Below are positions 42,927 to 55,981 of a DNA stretch of 64,000 nt, piece by piece. The DNA comes from Anaeromassilibacillus sp. An250 (GTDB lineage Bacteria > Bacillota > Clostridia > Oscillospirales > Acutalibacteraceae), in NCBI RefSeq assembly GCF_002159845.1, contig NZ_NFJK01000010.1:62001-126000 (forward strand). The letters run 5' to 3'. Under the pieces are notes generated by a model. It did no database searches. It was given only the letters and a program-made list of their open reading frames with translations, and was not told the origin of the DNA. Each line of letters starts with the position of its first letter. Positions within the stretch are counted from its first letter, which is position 1. A program made the translations under genes and the position numbers.

Positions 42927-42953
42927 AAAGCAGAGCATATGCTCTGCTTTTTC
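42927..42953 (+). terminator. rpsT terminator
   Basis: AAAGCAGAGC/GCTCTGCTTT stem with T-run. Confidence 0.85.
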
Positions 42954-43112
42954 TCATTTTTACGGGAAATCATTTCCAAAAGCAATTTCATTTGACTTTT
43001 TGTAGGAAAACGGTTATCATATAGATAACAATTTGGTTGTATCAACAAGTCCCTCGCTGCGGTGGAACCCCTCGTCCCGCCGGGCTTGTATTTACAAATG
43101 GAGGTGCTCACA

Positions 43113-43265
43113 TTGAAAAAAGGAAATAATTTTGCTGTTTTTATCACGATCGTTTCTGCTCTTGCGGCTGTTGCTGCTGCAGCTGTGGCCGTCGTCCTCT
43201 TTTTTGAAAAAAAGCGCAAGGACGAAGAGGAGCTTGAGCACTATCTGGATTGCTCGATTCAATAA
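43113..43265 (+). CDS. Small membrane-anchored protein
   Basis: 50 aa from TTG 43113 behind GGAGGTG. One TM helix (FAVFITIVSALAAVAAAAVAVVLFF) then a charged cytosolic tail (EKKRKDEEELEHYLD). Small proteins of this layout are common in Clostridia; function unknown. Confidence 0.6.
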   Translation: MKKGNNFAVFITIVSALAAVAAAAVAVVLFFEKKRKDEEELEHYLDCSIQ

Positions 43266-43489
43266 GGGACGGGCTATCCATTCCTGGCTTCATTGGGAAA
43301 GGATACGGGCAGGTGGATTACCTGCCCGTTTTATTTTTGCGCTTTTTCCGGAATTCGCGCCAACGCTCGATGTCGCGGCGCGTCTTTTCATAGATGTGTT
43401 TCATCAGCTTGTAAAGCAGCATGCCGATCACGCGCCCCTGCAGGATACGCAGGCCGCGGTAGGCAAACTTCCCGTACCGGACGTACCGG

Positions 43490-43846
43490 TTAGCTCTTAT
43501 CTCCGGGTTTTGAAAATATGGCGGCTAAATAGCCGAAGAACACCGCCGCGGCAATCCCTGCGGCGCCCGCTGTTACGCCGCCGGTGAACACCCCCAGAAG
43601 CCCCTGCTCCTGGATGGCTTCCCGCGTCCCTTTCGCCATATTATAGCCAAATCCCGTCAATGGGACGGTTGCGCCCGCGCCTGCGAATTCCACCAGCGGT
43701 TCGTAAATGCCGAGAGCGCCCAGCACCACGCCCAATGTGACAAATAAAACCAGGATGCGGGCTGGCGTCAGTTTGGTGTAATCGATCAACAGCTGTCCGA
43801 CGACGCAAATCGCTCCGCCGACGACAAATGCCCAAACGTATTCCAT
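43490..43846 (-). CDS. spoVAE: Stage V sporulation protein AE-like (SpoVAE)
   Basis: 118 aa, four TM segments (YVWAFVVGGAICVVGQLLI; ARILVLFVTLGVVLGALGIY; the GAGATVPLTGFGYNMAKG loop; AAGIAAAVFFGYLAAIF). Matches SpoVAE/AEb, part of the spore dipicolinate channel. RBS GAGGTGA. The longer frame upstream is rejected. Odd in that spoVAC/AD are not next to it. Confidence 0.85.
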   Translation of the reverse strand: MEYVWAFVVGGAICVVGQLLIDYTKLTPARILVLFVTLGVVLGALGIYEPLVEFAGAGATVPLTGFGYNMAKGTREAIQEQGLLGVFTGGVTAGAAGIAAAVFFGYLAAIFSKPGDKS

Positions 43847-44077
43847 ATGTTTCACCTCATGGTTAGTATGAGGAAAGGGCTGCCATTTTATACAGTTTGG
43901 GGGAGGATTGCGGCCCGGCAAAAGGAGGAAGGGAAATGGGCCCGTTTGCAGGCCGGGTACACGTTTGCGGGCAAAACGAATTTGCGGTTGGTTCTCCACA
44001 AAATGGTAAGGTTCGGTGGAAAATTTGAAAAAATTTCTTTTCTCGGGCGGTATTCTGAATAGAAGGAGGAATGCCAA

Positions 44078-44578
44078 ATGAAAAGAATGCTTTGCACAAT
44101 GGTATGGTTGGGAATCTGTGCGGCGCTTGTGGGCTGTACAACAAGCGCCATCGAAGGGCCGGAGACGGTTTCCCACCATGTGGACCCGTCTTCCTCCGTG
44201 TCGGACCCGGCGTCTTCCGAGGACCCCGGCGCATACGACGGGGAATTTTCCCTCTCCGTTGGGGAAGGCGCTCTTCCGGCTGCCCCGGAAGAGATCGTCA
44301 TTCAGATTCACAACGGAACGGACGAGGAATTCAGCTATGGGGAAGCGTATTGGCTGGAGCGCCTCTCGGACAACGGCAAATGGGAGATGCTCGAATATCT
44401 CCCGGATACGGCGTGGCACGACATCGGGATCCTCGCGGCCCCGCACTCCCAGAGCGAGCACCGCATCCACCCGGTCAATTATTATGGGAAGGAAGCACTC
44501 ACGCAAGGCCACTACCGTTATGGGAATACGTTTAATGGGGAGACGTACTATGCGGAGTTTGATCTTGGGGAGGTTTGA
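44078..44578 (+). CDS. Lipoprotein with Ig-like immunoglobulin-type domain
   Basis: 166 aa. Lipobox LVGCTT (Cys at about 20) after a hydrophobic signal, a Ser/Pro/Asp-rich linker (25-50), then a beta-rich domain (EEIVIQIHNGTDEEFSYGEAYWLERLSDNGKWEML...HYRYGNTFNGETYYAEFDL) like bacterial Ig-like domains of secreted Firmicutes lipoproteins. Function unknown. RBS AGGAGG. Confidence 0.75.
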   Translation: MKRMLCTMVWLGICAALVGCTTSAIEGPETVSHHVDPSSSVSDPASSEDPGAYDGEFSLSVGEGALPAAPEEIVIQIHNGTDEEFSYGEAYWLERLSDNGKWEMLEYLPDTAWHDIGILAAPHSQSEHRIHPVNYYGKEALTQGHYRYGNTFNGETYYAEFDLGEV

Positions 44579-44783
44579 GGGGGAACGTTCCCGTTTGTTT
44601 TACAAATAATCGGTTTCGATCTGCCCTAAAAGGATAGAAACACCGGCTTTCCGGCAACACCGGTTTATAAGTCTGGAAGAGGAATCCATTCTGTGGTATA
44701 ATACATTATTATGGCCGATTTTATAGCTTTCTCCACAGGGTTAGGCTGTATGGAACTTTTTGAGATAAGAGACGGTGATTCAT

Positions 44784-46584
<1,801 letters not shown>

Positions 46585-46592
<8 letters not shown>

Positions 46593-47703
46593 GATCGGTT
46601 TATACCTGCATGTGCCGTTTTGCGAGAAAAAGTGCCCCTATTGCGATTTCTATTCCGTCCATGCCTCGGAGGATTCCCTTAATTTATATACAGATTGTAT
46701 GATTGATAGATTAAAATACAATTCGGATAAAACCAAACGCCCGGCGGATACCCTGTACTTTGGCGGAGGGACGCCCGGGCTGTTGGGCGGCGAACGGGTG
46801 GCGCGCCTCATCGGGCAGGCGATGGCCTGCTTTGGACTGGATGGGGCGGAGATCACCGCGGAAGTCAACCCCGGCGTGGATTTAACGGGCTTTTTGCAGG
46901 GGTTCCGGGCAGCGGGCGGCAACCGCCTGTCCATCGGGATGCAGTCGGCGGACGACCGGGAGTTGGAACGCTTGGGCCGCCGCCATACGGTGGCGCAGGC
47001 GGCCGAAGCGGTGGCGGCGGCGCGCAAAGCGGGGATCGAAAACATCTCGCTCGATTTGATGCTCGGCATCGAGGGGCAGACGGTGGAAAGCGCCCGGCGT
47101 TCCGCAGCGTTTTGCGCGGAACTGGGGGTGCCGCATGTGTCCGCCTATCTGTTGAAGATCGAACCGCGCACGGCCTTTTACCAGCGCAGGGAGCAGCTGC
47201 AATTGCCGGACGAGGACGAGACCTGTTCCCTCTACGAAGCAGCCTGCGAGGAATTGGAGCGGCACGGCCTGATGCAGTATGAGATTTCCAACTTTGCCCG
47301 GCCGGGCTTTGAGAGCCGGCACAATTTGAAGTATTGGCACTGCGAGGAATATCTCGGTCTTGGCCCGGCCGCGCATTCCTTTTTGAACGGGAAGCGCTTC
47401 TATGAGGCGCGCGACCTGCGCGCGTTTTTGGCAGGGCAAGCGCCGGAGGAGGACGCCGACCCGGAGATTCCCGCCGGTGGGCCGGAGGAATATGCGATGT
47501 TGGCACTCCGGTTGGCAGAGGGCTTACAGGAGGCGCGCTACCGGGACCGCTTTGGCGAGCCCATTCCGGAGCGATGGAAACGTGCGGCGCAGCGGTATGC
47601 CCGCGTTGGCCTGACGGAGTGTTGGCCGGAGGGTTTCCGGTTTACCCGGAAGGGGTTTTTGGTTTCCAACGCACTTTTGGCGGAGATTTTATACGAAACG
47701 TAA
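46585..47703 (+). CDS. hemW: HemW, radical SAM heme chaperone/coproporphyrinogen oxidase-like
   Basis: 372 aa. Radical [11 protein letters not shown] motif (Cys13, 17, 20), GGGTP and the HemN C-terminal domain. Without the HemN Cys pattern ahead of the cluster motif it fits HemW, a heme-trafficking protein, rather than true HemN. Overlaps lepA, as in B. subtilis. Codons 35-50 (46,680-46,740) are strikingly AT-rich. Confidence 0.93.
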
Positions 47704-47900
47704 TAAGTGAAAAATAATATACAAAAGGTTGTGTAGATTTGGCGGTTTGGCCGGTCTGTGCGGCCTTTTTTCTATTTATTAGCATGGCGGTGGGCGCGAG
47801 GACCGGTTCAGGGAAGGGAAACCTTGTTGCCATATTCGTCCTTTTGGCAAATTGCTAAGTTTCTCTATTGCAGATTCATAATTAATTTACATTTATCTTA
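47704..47900 (+). other. Intergenic region before the hrcA operon
   Basis: No ORF. AT-rich lead-in to the hrcA promoter, with GGCGGTTTGGCCGG...GGCCTTTTTTC near 47739-47772 as a likely terminator of hemW. Confidence 0.45.
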
Positions 47901-47929
47901 TTGACAACCGGGCAAAGTAATGATAAATT
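47901..47929 (+). promoter_or_regulatory. Sigma-A promoter of the heat-shock operon
   Basis: TTGACA-17-TAAATT, ending 11 bp before the CIRCE operator. Confidence 0.8.
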
Positions 47930-47940
47930 AATAACTAGAG

Positions 47941-47967
47941 TTAGCACTCGATATAAAAGAGTGCTAA
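47941..47967 (+). promoter_or_regulatory. CIRCE operator (HrcA binding site)
   Basis: TTAGCACTC-N9-GAGTGCTAA, a perfect match to the CIRCE consensus. HrcA bound here represses hrcA-grpE-dnaK-dnaJ; GroEL-dependent HrcA activity links it to heat shock. Confidence 0.97.
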
Positions 47968-47998
47968 ACCCAGAATCCAAACAAGAGAGGTGGGAAGG

Positions 47999-49030
47999 TT
48001 GGAACTCAGCGAACGCAAGAAAAAAATTCTGGCGGCGGTCGTCGAACTGTATGTCGCCACCGGCGAGCCGGTCGGCTCGAAGGCGCTTTGTGACAACCTC
48101 GACTTTGCAGTCTCTTCCGCCACCGTGCGCAATGAAATGAGCGATTTGGCGGAGATGGGGCTTCTGGACCAGCCGCACACATCGGCGGGCAGGGTTCCCA
48201 CCCAAATGGGGTACCGGGTGTACATCGATTCATTGATGAAGAAAAAGCCCGTGACCCGTGAAGAAAAACGCTATCTGGACAGCCAGCTGCTCTCCAGCGC
48301 CTATGACCCGGAAAAACTGCTGGACGGTGTTTCTAGGGTGATGGCAGCCGCCACCCGGTTTGCGGCGGTATCCACAACGCCGAGCGGCCGCGGGGCGAAT
48401 ATCCGCGCGATCCAATTCGTGCAGACCAGCCGCCGCACCGCGATGGTCATCTTGATGACCTCCGCCGGGACCATGAAGACGCGCGTGTTCCACTGCGACT
48501 TTGACCTGTCGCAGGAGATCTTGCGGGTGTTCTTCCGGGTGTTCAACGAGAAATTGGCAGGGATGCCGGTTTCGGAAGTGACGCCCGCCTTTATCCAGAA
48601 CATGGCGGCCTCGATGGGGGAGATGGCGATCCTGATGTCGTCCGCGTTTATGGCGGTGCTCGACGTGGCGCGGGATTCCATGCAGGCGGAAATCTGCATG
48701 GAAGGGCAGACGAACCTGCTCTTCTATCCGGAGCTCTCGCTGACCGCGCGCCGGATGATGGATTTCCTGGCGCATGCGGACGAGTTGAACCGCTTGTTGG
48801 AGCAGCGCAGCAAAAACGTGAAGGTGCTCATCGGCGACGAGACGGGCCGCCTGGAACTCAAGGATTCCAGCGTGGTGATTTCCCGCTACACCGTCGGCGG
48901 CAAGGACGCCGGCGCGTTGGCGATCATCGGCCCGATGCGCATGAATTACGCGAAGGTGATCGCCCATATGGAATATCTTTCCGACGCGGTTGGGAAGATG
49001 CTCACCGAATTGATGGACTATGACTTTTAG
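47999..49030 (+). CDS. hrcA: Heat-inducible transcription repressor HrcA
   Basis: 343 aa. Begins MELSERKKKIL, winged-helix SSATVRNEMSDLAEMGLLDQPHTSAGRVPT, then the GAF-like and dimerization domains. TTG 47999 is preferred to GTG 47990: AGAGGTG is correctly spaced and the canonical N-terminus follows. Binds the CIRCE 32 bp upstream and so autoregulates the operon. Confidence 0.96.
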   Translation: MELSERKKKILAAVVELYVATGEPVGSKALCDNLDFAVSSATVRNEMSDLAEMGLLDQPHTSAGRVPTQMGYRVYIDSLMKKKPVTREEKRYLDSQLLSSAYDPEKLLDGVSRVMAAATRFAAVSTTPSGRGANIRAIQFVQTSRRTAMVILMTSAGTMKTRVFHCDFDLSQEILRVFFRVFNEKLAGMPVSEVTPAFIQNMAASMGEMAILMSSAFMAVLDVARDSMQAEICMEGQTNLLFYPELSLTARRMMDFLAHADELNRLLEQRSKNVKVLIGDETGRLELKDSSVVISRYTVGGKDAGALAIIGPMRMNYAKVIAHMEYLSDAVGKMLTELMDYDF

Positions 49031-49082
49031 TGTTTGATAGAGCGCAAATGGCGCAATTTAAAACGAAGGAGGGTCCGGACAG

Positions 49083-49679
49083 TTGAATACGGAGGAAAAG
49101 AATCCGCAGACAGAAGCCGGAACAGACCCGCAGACCGACGCGGAGCCGGAGGCTTCCCAGGAAACGGAAAAGGCCGAAAAAAAGGATAAAGGAGGCTTTG
49201 GCGGGAAAAAGGCCAAGGCAGAGAAAGAAGCGATGCAGAAAAAGCTTGAAGAAGCAGAAGAGGCCCTGAAAAAACAGAAAGACCAGTTCCTGCGCACCGC
49301 AGCGGAATACGACAATTACCGCAAGCGCACGGAGCGCGAGAAAGCAGCGATTTATTCCGATGCGACAGCGGCCGCTGTGCTGGAGTTCCTGCCGGTGGCA
49401 GACAATCTGGAGCGCGCGCTGGAGCAGCAGGAGTGCAGTGTCGAAGACCTGCGCAAGGGCGTGGAAATGGTCCAGGCGCAGCTGAAAAAAGCGCTGGAGA
49501 AGCTGGGCGTGTCCGAGATGGGCGCCGCAGGGGAGGCGTTCAACCCGGAACTGCACAACGCCGTATCCCATATTGACGACGAAAACGCAGCCGAAAACGT
49601 GGTTGCGCAGGTTTATCAAAAGGGATACAAGATCGGCGACAAAGTCGTCCGGCATGCAACGGTGGTCGTTGCAAACTAA
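49083..49679 (+). CDS. grpE: GrpE nucleotide-exchange factor
   Basis: 198 aa. Acidic, disordered N-terminus (1-35), long coiled coil (KAEKEAMQKKLEEAEEALKKQKDQFLRTAAEYDNYRKR), then the beta domain ending YKIGDKVVRHATVVVAN. Releases ADP from DnaK. TTG start behind GGAGGG. Confidence 0.96.
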   Translation: MNTEEKNPQTEAGTDPQTDAEPEASQETEKAEKKDKGGFGGKKAKAEKEAMQKKLEEAEEALKKQKDQFLRTAAEYDNYRKRTEREKAAIYSDATAAAVLEFLPVADNLERALEQQECSVEDLRKGVEMVQAQLKKALEKLGVSEMGAAGEAFNPELHNAVSHIDDENAAENVVAQVYQKGYKIGDKVVRHATVVVAN

Positions 49680-49757
49680 CCGTCCACTGTCCCGCAATCC
49701 CCTTTCTAATATATAGATTCAACTGAAAAAACAGAATGAAAACTGGAGGTATAGATT

Positions 49758-51605
<1,848 letters not shown>

Positions 51606-51858
51606 AAATCGGGGCGTTGTGCAGCGGCACGGCGTTCTGTGCGAGGTGGAGGCTGTTGTGGGTACGGGATGTACCTGCAACAGCTTTAGCCCGTAAAATG
51701 GCGCATCTCGATTTTTTATAAAGTGATTTACAACAGGCGAAAAACCTGATAGGATAGAGGACGCGGCATTGCCGCGCAGAAATTGAGAGTTGGCGCAAAG
51801 CAGGGGCAGCGGTAGGGCTTGTTCCCGGTTGCGATGCGCTTTTGTAGGAGTGATTGGT
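51606..51858 (+). other. dnaK-dnaJ intergenic region
   Basis: About 250 bp without an ORF or a convincing terminator; dnaJ is probably co-transcribed at reduced level. AGGAG lies 7 nt before the dnaJ GTG. Confidence 0.5.
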
Positions 51859-53013
51859 GTGGCCGATAAAAGGGATTTTTATGAAGTGATGGGTGTGCCG
51901 AAGAACGCCACCGAAGACGAAATTAAAAAAGCCTACCGCAAATTGGCGAAAAAGTACCACCCGGACCTCAACCCGGGGGACAAAGAGGCGGAGGCAAAGT
52001 TTAAGGAAGTCAACGAGGCGTACGAGGTGCTCTCGGATAAAGATAAAAGGGCCCGGTACGACCAGTTCGGCCATGCCGGGGTGGACCCCAACTTTGGCGG
52101 CGGCGCAGGCGGCGGAAGCCCCTTCACCGGCGACATCGACCTGGGGGATATTTTCAACAGCTTCTTCGGCGGCTTCGGCGGCGGCGCGCGCCGTTCCAAT
52201 CCAAACGCGCCGCGCCGCGGCAGCGATACGGAGAGCGTTGTCAACATCAGCTTTGAAGAGGCTGCAAAGGGTTGTAAGAAAACCATTTCCTTTCATAAGA
52301 TCGAATCGTGTCCGGACTGCGGTGGTTCCGGCGCTGCAAAAGGGACCAGCCCGTCCACGTGTTCGCAGTGCGGCGGCACCGGCCAGGTGCGCATCAACCA
52401 GCGCACGCCGTTCGGCATGGTGCAGACCGCCCGCACGTGCGACCGCTGTGGTGGTTCCGGTCGTGTGATCGATTCGCCGTGCCATACGTGCAACGGCAGC
52501 GGCCGTGTGCGCAAGCAAAAGACCATCGAGATCAACATCCCCGCGGGCGTGGACAACGACCAGATGCTCAACGTTTCCGGCCAGGGCAACGCGGGCGCAA
52601 ACGGCGGGCCCAGCGGCGACCTGCACGTCTATGTGAACGTGCGGCCGCATCCGATCTTTGAGCGCCGCGGCGACGACGTGTGGTGCGAGATGCCGATCAC
52701 GTTTACGCAGGCAGCGCTCGGCGCGGAGGTCACGGTGCCGACCATCGACGGCCGCGTGAGCTACCAGGTGCGCGAGGGCACCCAGCCGGGGGATGTGTTC
52801 AAGCTCAAGGGCAAGGGCATCCCGCATATCAACGGCAGGGGCCGCGGCGACCAGTACGTCCGGATGACGATTGAGGTCCCGAAGAACCTCTCCCAGAAGC
52901 AGAAGCAGCTTTTGCAGGAGTTTGACAGCTGCGCCGAGGAGAAAAATTACCAGAAGCGCAAGGGGTTCTTCGATAAGATCAAAGAGATGTTTGACGAGAA
53001 AAAACAATCTTAA
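51859..53013 (+). CDS. dnaJ: Chaperone DnaJ (Hsp40)
   Basis: 384 aa. J domain with YHPDLN (HPD), Gly-rich GGG region, four zinc repeats ([32 protein letters not shown]) and C-terminal substrate domain. GTG 51859 gives the standard [17 protein letters not shown] start; the upstream open frame has no family match. Confidence 0.96.
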   Translation: MADKRDFYEVMGVPKNATEDEIKKAYRKLAKKYHPDLNPGDKEAEAKFKEVNEAYEVLSDKDKRARYDQFGHAGVDPNFGGGAGGGSPFTGDIDLGDIFNSFFGGFGGGARRSNPNAPRRGSDTESVVNISFEEAAKGCKKTISFHKIESCPDCGGSGAAKGTSPSTCSQCGGTGQVRINQRTPFGMVQTARTCDRCGGSGRVIDSPCHTCNGSGRVRKQKTIEINIPAGVDNDQMLNVSGQGNAGANGGPSGDLHVYVNVRPHPIFERRGDDVWCEMPITFTQAALGAEVTVPTIDGRVSYQVREGTQPGDVFKLKGKGIPHINGRGRGDQYVRMTIEVPKNLSQKQKQLLQEFDSCAEEKNYQKRKGFFDKIKEMFDEKKQS

Positions 53014-53017
53014 AAAA

Positions 53018-53049
53018 CGGGGCAGGATGCAAAATCCTGTCCCGCTTTT
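53018..53049 (+). terminator. dnaK operon terminator
   Basis: CGGGGCAGGAT/ATCCTGTCCCG stem then CTTTT. Confidence 0.8.
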
Positions 53050-53144
53050 GCTGTGTGAAAAAATTGACATAATATGCGGCGGAATGGCCGCTATATGTGC
53101 TGAAACGGCGCAAGGAGGGCGGATTCTCCCCAAAAGGCCCTGCA

Positions 53145-53381
53145 TCAAGCATCCTCGCTTGGTGCAGGGCCTTCGCCATCTTCCTGGTCGCGCCCAACCA
53201 AGGTATCCAGGGAGACGTTGTAGATTTTGCTAAGCAACAGGAGCCTGGAAAGGGGCGGTTCGGTTTTCCCTGTTTCATAATATGTATAGGTGGAACGTTT
53301 AATCCCAAGGATACGGGCAAGTTCCGTCTGTTTCCAGTGGTGTTGTTCGCGCAGTTGACGGAGGGAATCTTTTAATTCCAT
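53145..53381 (-). CDS. Small XRE-family regulator
   Basis: 78 aa; HTH LKDSLRQLREQHHWKQTELARILGIKRSTYTYYETGKTEPPLSRLLLLSKIYNVSLDTLVGRD. ATG 53381 is preferred, behind GAGGAGG. Divergent from a second XRE gene, sharing a palindromic control region. GC-rich, unlike its AT-rich neighbour. Confidence 0.82.
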   Translation of the reverse strand: MELKDSLRQLREQHHWKQTELARILGIKRSTYTYYETGKTEPPLSRLLLLSKIYNVSLDTLVGRDQEDGEGPAPSEDA

Positions 53382-53400
53382 AATATGTGGCCTCCTCAAA

Positions 53401-53465
53401 TATAGACTAATACATTATATAATGTATTAGTCTATATGTAAATAGATATTATCCACTAATATCTA
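53401..53465. promoter_or_regulatory. Palindromic operator region between divergent XRE genes
   Basis: Perfect 36-bp palindrome at 53401-53436 (half TATAGACTAATACATTAT) and a second inverted repeat TAGATATTA-N5-TAATATCTA at 53443-53465. A further half-site-like ATTAGATATT lies at 53475-53484. Confidence 0.8.
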
Positions 53466-53496
53466 ATAAAAAAATTAGATATTGGAGAGATAATAT

Positions 53497-53700
53497 ATGA
53501 TTAAATTAAACGCTTTAGAATTGCTTGAGAAAAGTGGACATACTCGTTATTGGCTTTATAAACAGTTGGGCATGAGTTATCAGAATTTTAATAGGATGAT
53601 TAATAATCAGACCAAATCGATTCAATACCAAAATATTGAGGCGCTTTGCCAATTGTTGGAGTGTACTCCGAACGATCTATTTGTTTTTGTAGATGACTAA
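53497..53700 (+). CDS. Small XRE/Cro-type regulator
   Basis: 67 aa; single HTH (LLEKSGHTRYWLYKQLGMSYQNFNRMINNQTKSIQYQNIEALCQLLECTPNDLFVF). RBS GGAGAG. AT-rich codons contrast with the surrounding GC-rich genes, suggesting later acquisition. Likely controls the palindromic region with its divergent partner. Confidence 0.8.
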   Translation: MIKLNALELLEKSGHTRYWLYKQLGMSYQNFNRMINNQTKSIQYQNIEALCQLLECTPNDLFVFVDD

Positions 53701-53853
53701 ATTGTTCTTCTAAAAGAAAGTTATTTTTTGCCAGCAAACGAAAGGGCCTTTCTCCAAAGGCTCCGCAAGGGTGGAACCCTACCGCCCCGCGCGCATCCTG
53801 GGGAACCAAGGGAATTCCGCTGGGATTTCCTGCAATTTTGCCCGGACAAACCC

Positions 53854-53882
53854 TTGCGAAAATTCGGAAAATAGCCTATAAT
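53854..53882 (+). promoter_or_regulatory. Promoter of the NifU-like/GGGtGRT operon
   Basis: TTGCGA-17-TATAAT, about 54 nt before the start codon. Confidence 0.65.
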
Positions 53883-53935
53883 CATCATGTATGGTGGTTA
53901 AACCAAGGAAACTTGAAACCGAAAGGAGTACCGAT

Positions 53936-54628
53936 ATGAATTATTCCCATGAAGTGGAAAACATGTGTCCTGTAACCAAAGGTCCCCATCACGGTCCCGC
54001 GCCCATCCCGGAGGAGGGCAAGTGGGTAAAAGCCTATGAGATCAAAGACATCTCCGGCCTGTCCCATGGTGTGGGCTGGTGCGCACCGCAGCAGGGCGCT
54101 TGCAAGCTGACCCTGAACGTGAAGGACGGCATTGTGCAGGAGGCTCTGGTGGAGACCCTGGGCTGCTCCGGCATGACGCATTCCGCTGCTATGGCCGCAG
54201 AAATCCTCCCGGGCAAGACCCTTCTGGAGTGCTTGAACACCGACCTCGTTTGCGACGCAATCAACGTTGCAATGCGCGAAATCTTTAAGCAGCTGGCCTA
54301 TGGCCGCAGCCAGACCGCGTTCTCCGAGGGTGGCCTGCCGATCGGCGCAAGCCTGGAAGACTTGGGCAAGGGCCTGCGTTCCCAGGTTGGCACCATGTTC
54401 AGCACCGGTGCAAAGGGCGTCCGCTACATGGAGATGGCCGAGGGCTACGTCCTCAAGACCGCTCTGGATGAAAACAACGAAGTCATCGGCTATCAGTTTG
54501 TCAAACTTGGCAAGATGATGGAAGATATCCGCCACGGTGTGGACCCGAAGACTGCTTACGAGCAGAACATTGGCCAGTATGGCCGCTTCGACGGCGCGGC
54601 AAAGTACATCGACCCGCGTGAAGAATAA
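53936..54628 (+). CDS. NifU/IscU-like iron-sulfur scaffold protein
   Basis: 230 aa from ATG 53936 (AAAGGAG). Three Cys-containing segments match the scaffold pattern: HGVGWCAPQQGACKLTLNVKDG, VETLGCSGMTHSAAMAAEIL and LVCDAINVAMREIFKQL. Longer than IscU (about 130 aa), with a C-terminal extension. Encoded 89 bp before the GGGtGRT gene, a recurring pair in Clostridia. Probably holds an Fe-S cluster for that partner; inference. Confidence 0.82.
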   Translation: MNYSHEVENMCPVTKGPHHGPAPIPEEGKWVKAYEIKDISGLSHGVGWCAPQQGACKLTLNVKDGIVQEALVETLGCSGMTHSAAMAAEILPGKTLLECLNTDLVCDAINVAMREIFKQLAYGRSQTAFSEGGLPIGASLEDLGKGLRSQVGTMFSTGAKGVRYMEMAEGYVLKTALDENNEVIGYQFVKLGKMMEDIRHGVDPKTAYEQNIGQYGRFDGAAKYIDPREE

Positions 54629-54717
54629 TTCGGCAGGGATCATACCGAACATTCCAAGTCAGGCGTCTCCCAATCGGGGAGGCAGCCGAGAAAGCAGAAT
54701 AAAGGAGGACAACTTAC

Positions 54718-55725
54718 ATGGCTAACGATGTCAAGTTTGAAGGTAAAGAAAGAAGAATGCCCAAAATCGAAAAGTGCCTTGCCGAGTATGGCCTTGCCAG
54801 CCTCGAGGAAGCGCGCGACCTTTGCCTGAGCAAGGGAATCGATGTAGATAAAATTGTCAAGGGTGTACAGCCCATCGCGTTTGAGAACGCCAGCTGGGCA
54901 TATACCCTGGGCTGCGCAGTCGCTCTGAAGAAGGGCTGCAATTCCGCTGCGGACGCTGCCGAGTCCATCGGCATTGGCTTGCAGGCGTTCTGTGTTCCGG
55001 GTTCCGTTGCGGAGAACCGCAAGGTCGGCCTGGGCCACGGCAACCTGGGCGCCCGTCTGCTCCGCGACGAGACCAAGTGCTTTGCGTTCCTCGCAGGCCA
55101 CGAGTCCTTCGCTGCCGCAGAAGGCGCAATCGGCATTGCCAAGACAGCGAACCGCGCCCGCAAAGAGCCGCTCCGCATCATCCTGAACGGCCTGGGCAAG
55201 GACGCTGCCTACATCATCTCCAGAATCAACGGCTTCACCTATGTGAAGACCGATTACGACTTCTTCAACGACGAGCTGAAGATTGTCGAAGAGAAGGCGT
55301 TCTCCGACGGCGAGCGCGCAGCGGTTAAGTGCTACGGCGCAAACGACGTCCTCGAGGGCGTTGCGATCATGAAGCACGAGGGCGTGGACGTCTCCATCAC
55401 CGGTAACTCCACCAACCCGACCCGCTTCCAGCATCTGGTTGCCGGCACGTATAAGAAGTGGGCCATCGAGAACAACCGCCCGTACTTCTCCGTTGCTTCC
55501 GGCGGCGGCACGGGCCGTACCCTGCACCCGGACAACATGGCGGCTGGCCCGGCTTCCTATGGCCTGACCGACTCCATGGGCCGTATGCACGGCGACGCAC
55601 AGTTCGCAGGCTCTTCCTCCGTCCCGGCGCACGTCGAGATGATGGGCTTGATCGGCATGGGCAACAACCCGATGGTCGGCGCGACCGTCGCATGCGCTGT
55701 TGCTGTGTACGAGGCTTGCAAATAA
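54718..55725 (+). CDS. GGGtGRT-family protein
   Basis: 335 aa soluble protein carrying the eponymous motif SVASGGGTGRTLHPDNMAAGPASYGLTDSMGRMHG near residues 260-295. Other conserved-looking stretches are PGSVAENRKVGLGHGNLGARLL and GHESFAAAEGAIGIAKTANRARK. Biochemical function is not known for the family; always beside the Fe-S scaffold gene in related genomes, to my knowledge. RBS AAAGGAGG. Confidence 0.85.
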   Translation: MANDVKFEGKERRMPKIEKCLAEYGLASLEEARDLCLSKGIDVDKIVKGVQPIAFENASWAYTLGCAVALKKGCNSAADAAESIGIGLQAFCVPGSVAENRKVGLGHGNLGARLLRDETKCFAFLAGHESFAAAEGAIGIAKTANRARKEPLRIILNGLGKDAAYIISRINGFTYVKTDYDFFNDELKIVEEKAFSDGERAAVKCYGANDVLEGVAIMKHEGVDVSITGNSTNPTRFQHLVAGTYKKWAIENNRPYFSVASGGGTGRTLHPDNMAAGPASYGLTDSMGRMHGDAQFAGSSSVPAHVEMMGLIGMGNNPMVGATVACAVAVYEACK

Positions 55726-55795
55726 TCGGAACAGGACATCGCCGCTTCCGGCAGCCTGATTCGAGCCAATAAGAACCTTACAGCTCCCGTGGATC

Positions 55796-55883
55796 GCGGG
55801 ACGCTGACCGGCGCGCGATGCCGCGCCGGTTCCGGGCGCAAAAGCGCCCGGGAAGGCGGCTTTGCCGCCTTCTAGCGTCCCGC
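55796..55883 (+). repeat. Cloverleaf-forming structured element
   Basis: Closing stem GCGGGACGCT (55796-55805) with AGCGTCCCGC (55874-55883). It encloses three perfect hairpins: ACCGGCGCG/CGCGCCGGT (55807-55830), CCGGGCGC-AAAA-GCGCCCGG (55832-55851) and AAGGCGGC-TTT-GCCGCCTT (55853-55871). A GCTCCCG/CGGGGGC pair outside and a T-run after it suggest a composite terminator or REP-like element. Confidence 0.75.
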
Positions 55884-55981
55884 TTTCTCGGGGGCTTTTT
55901 CGTTTTCCCGCAAACTTTTTGAAACGCGAGGCCGTCTAATAGACAGAAAACGAAATACAGAACAGATTGGTGGGATGAACT

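Noticed and set aside
43318-43490. Basic small frame after spoVAE (YGKFAYRGLRILQGRVIGMLLYKLMKHIYEKTRRDIERW...)
   Set aside because: Protein-like but lacks a start codon with RBS in a suitable place; only a GTG at 43431 giving 37 aa. Not supported enough.
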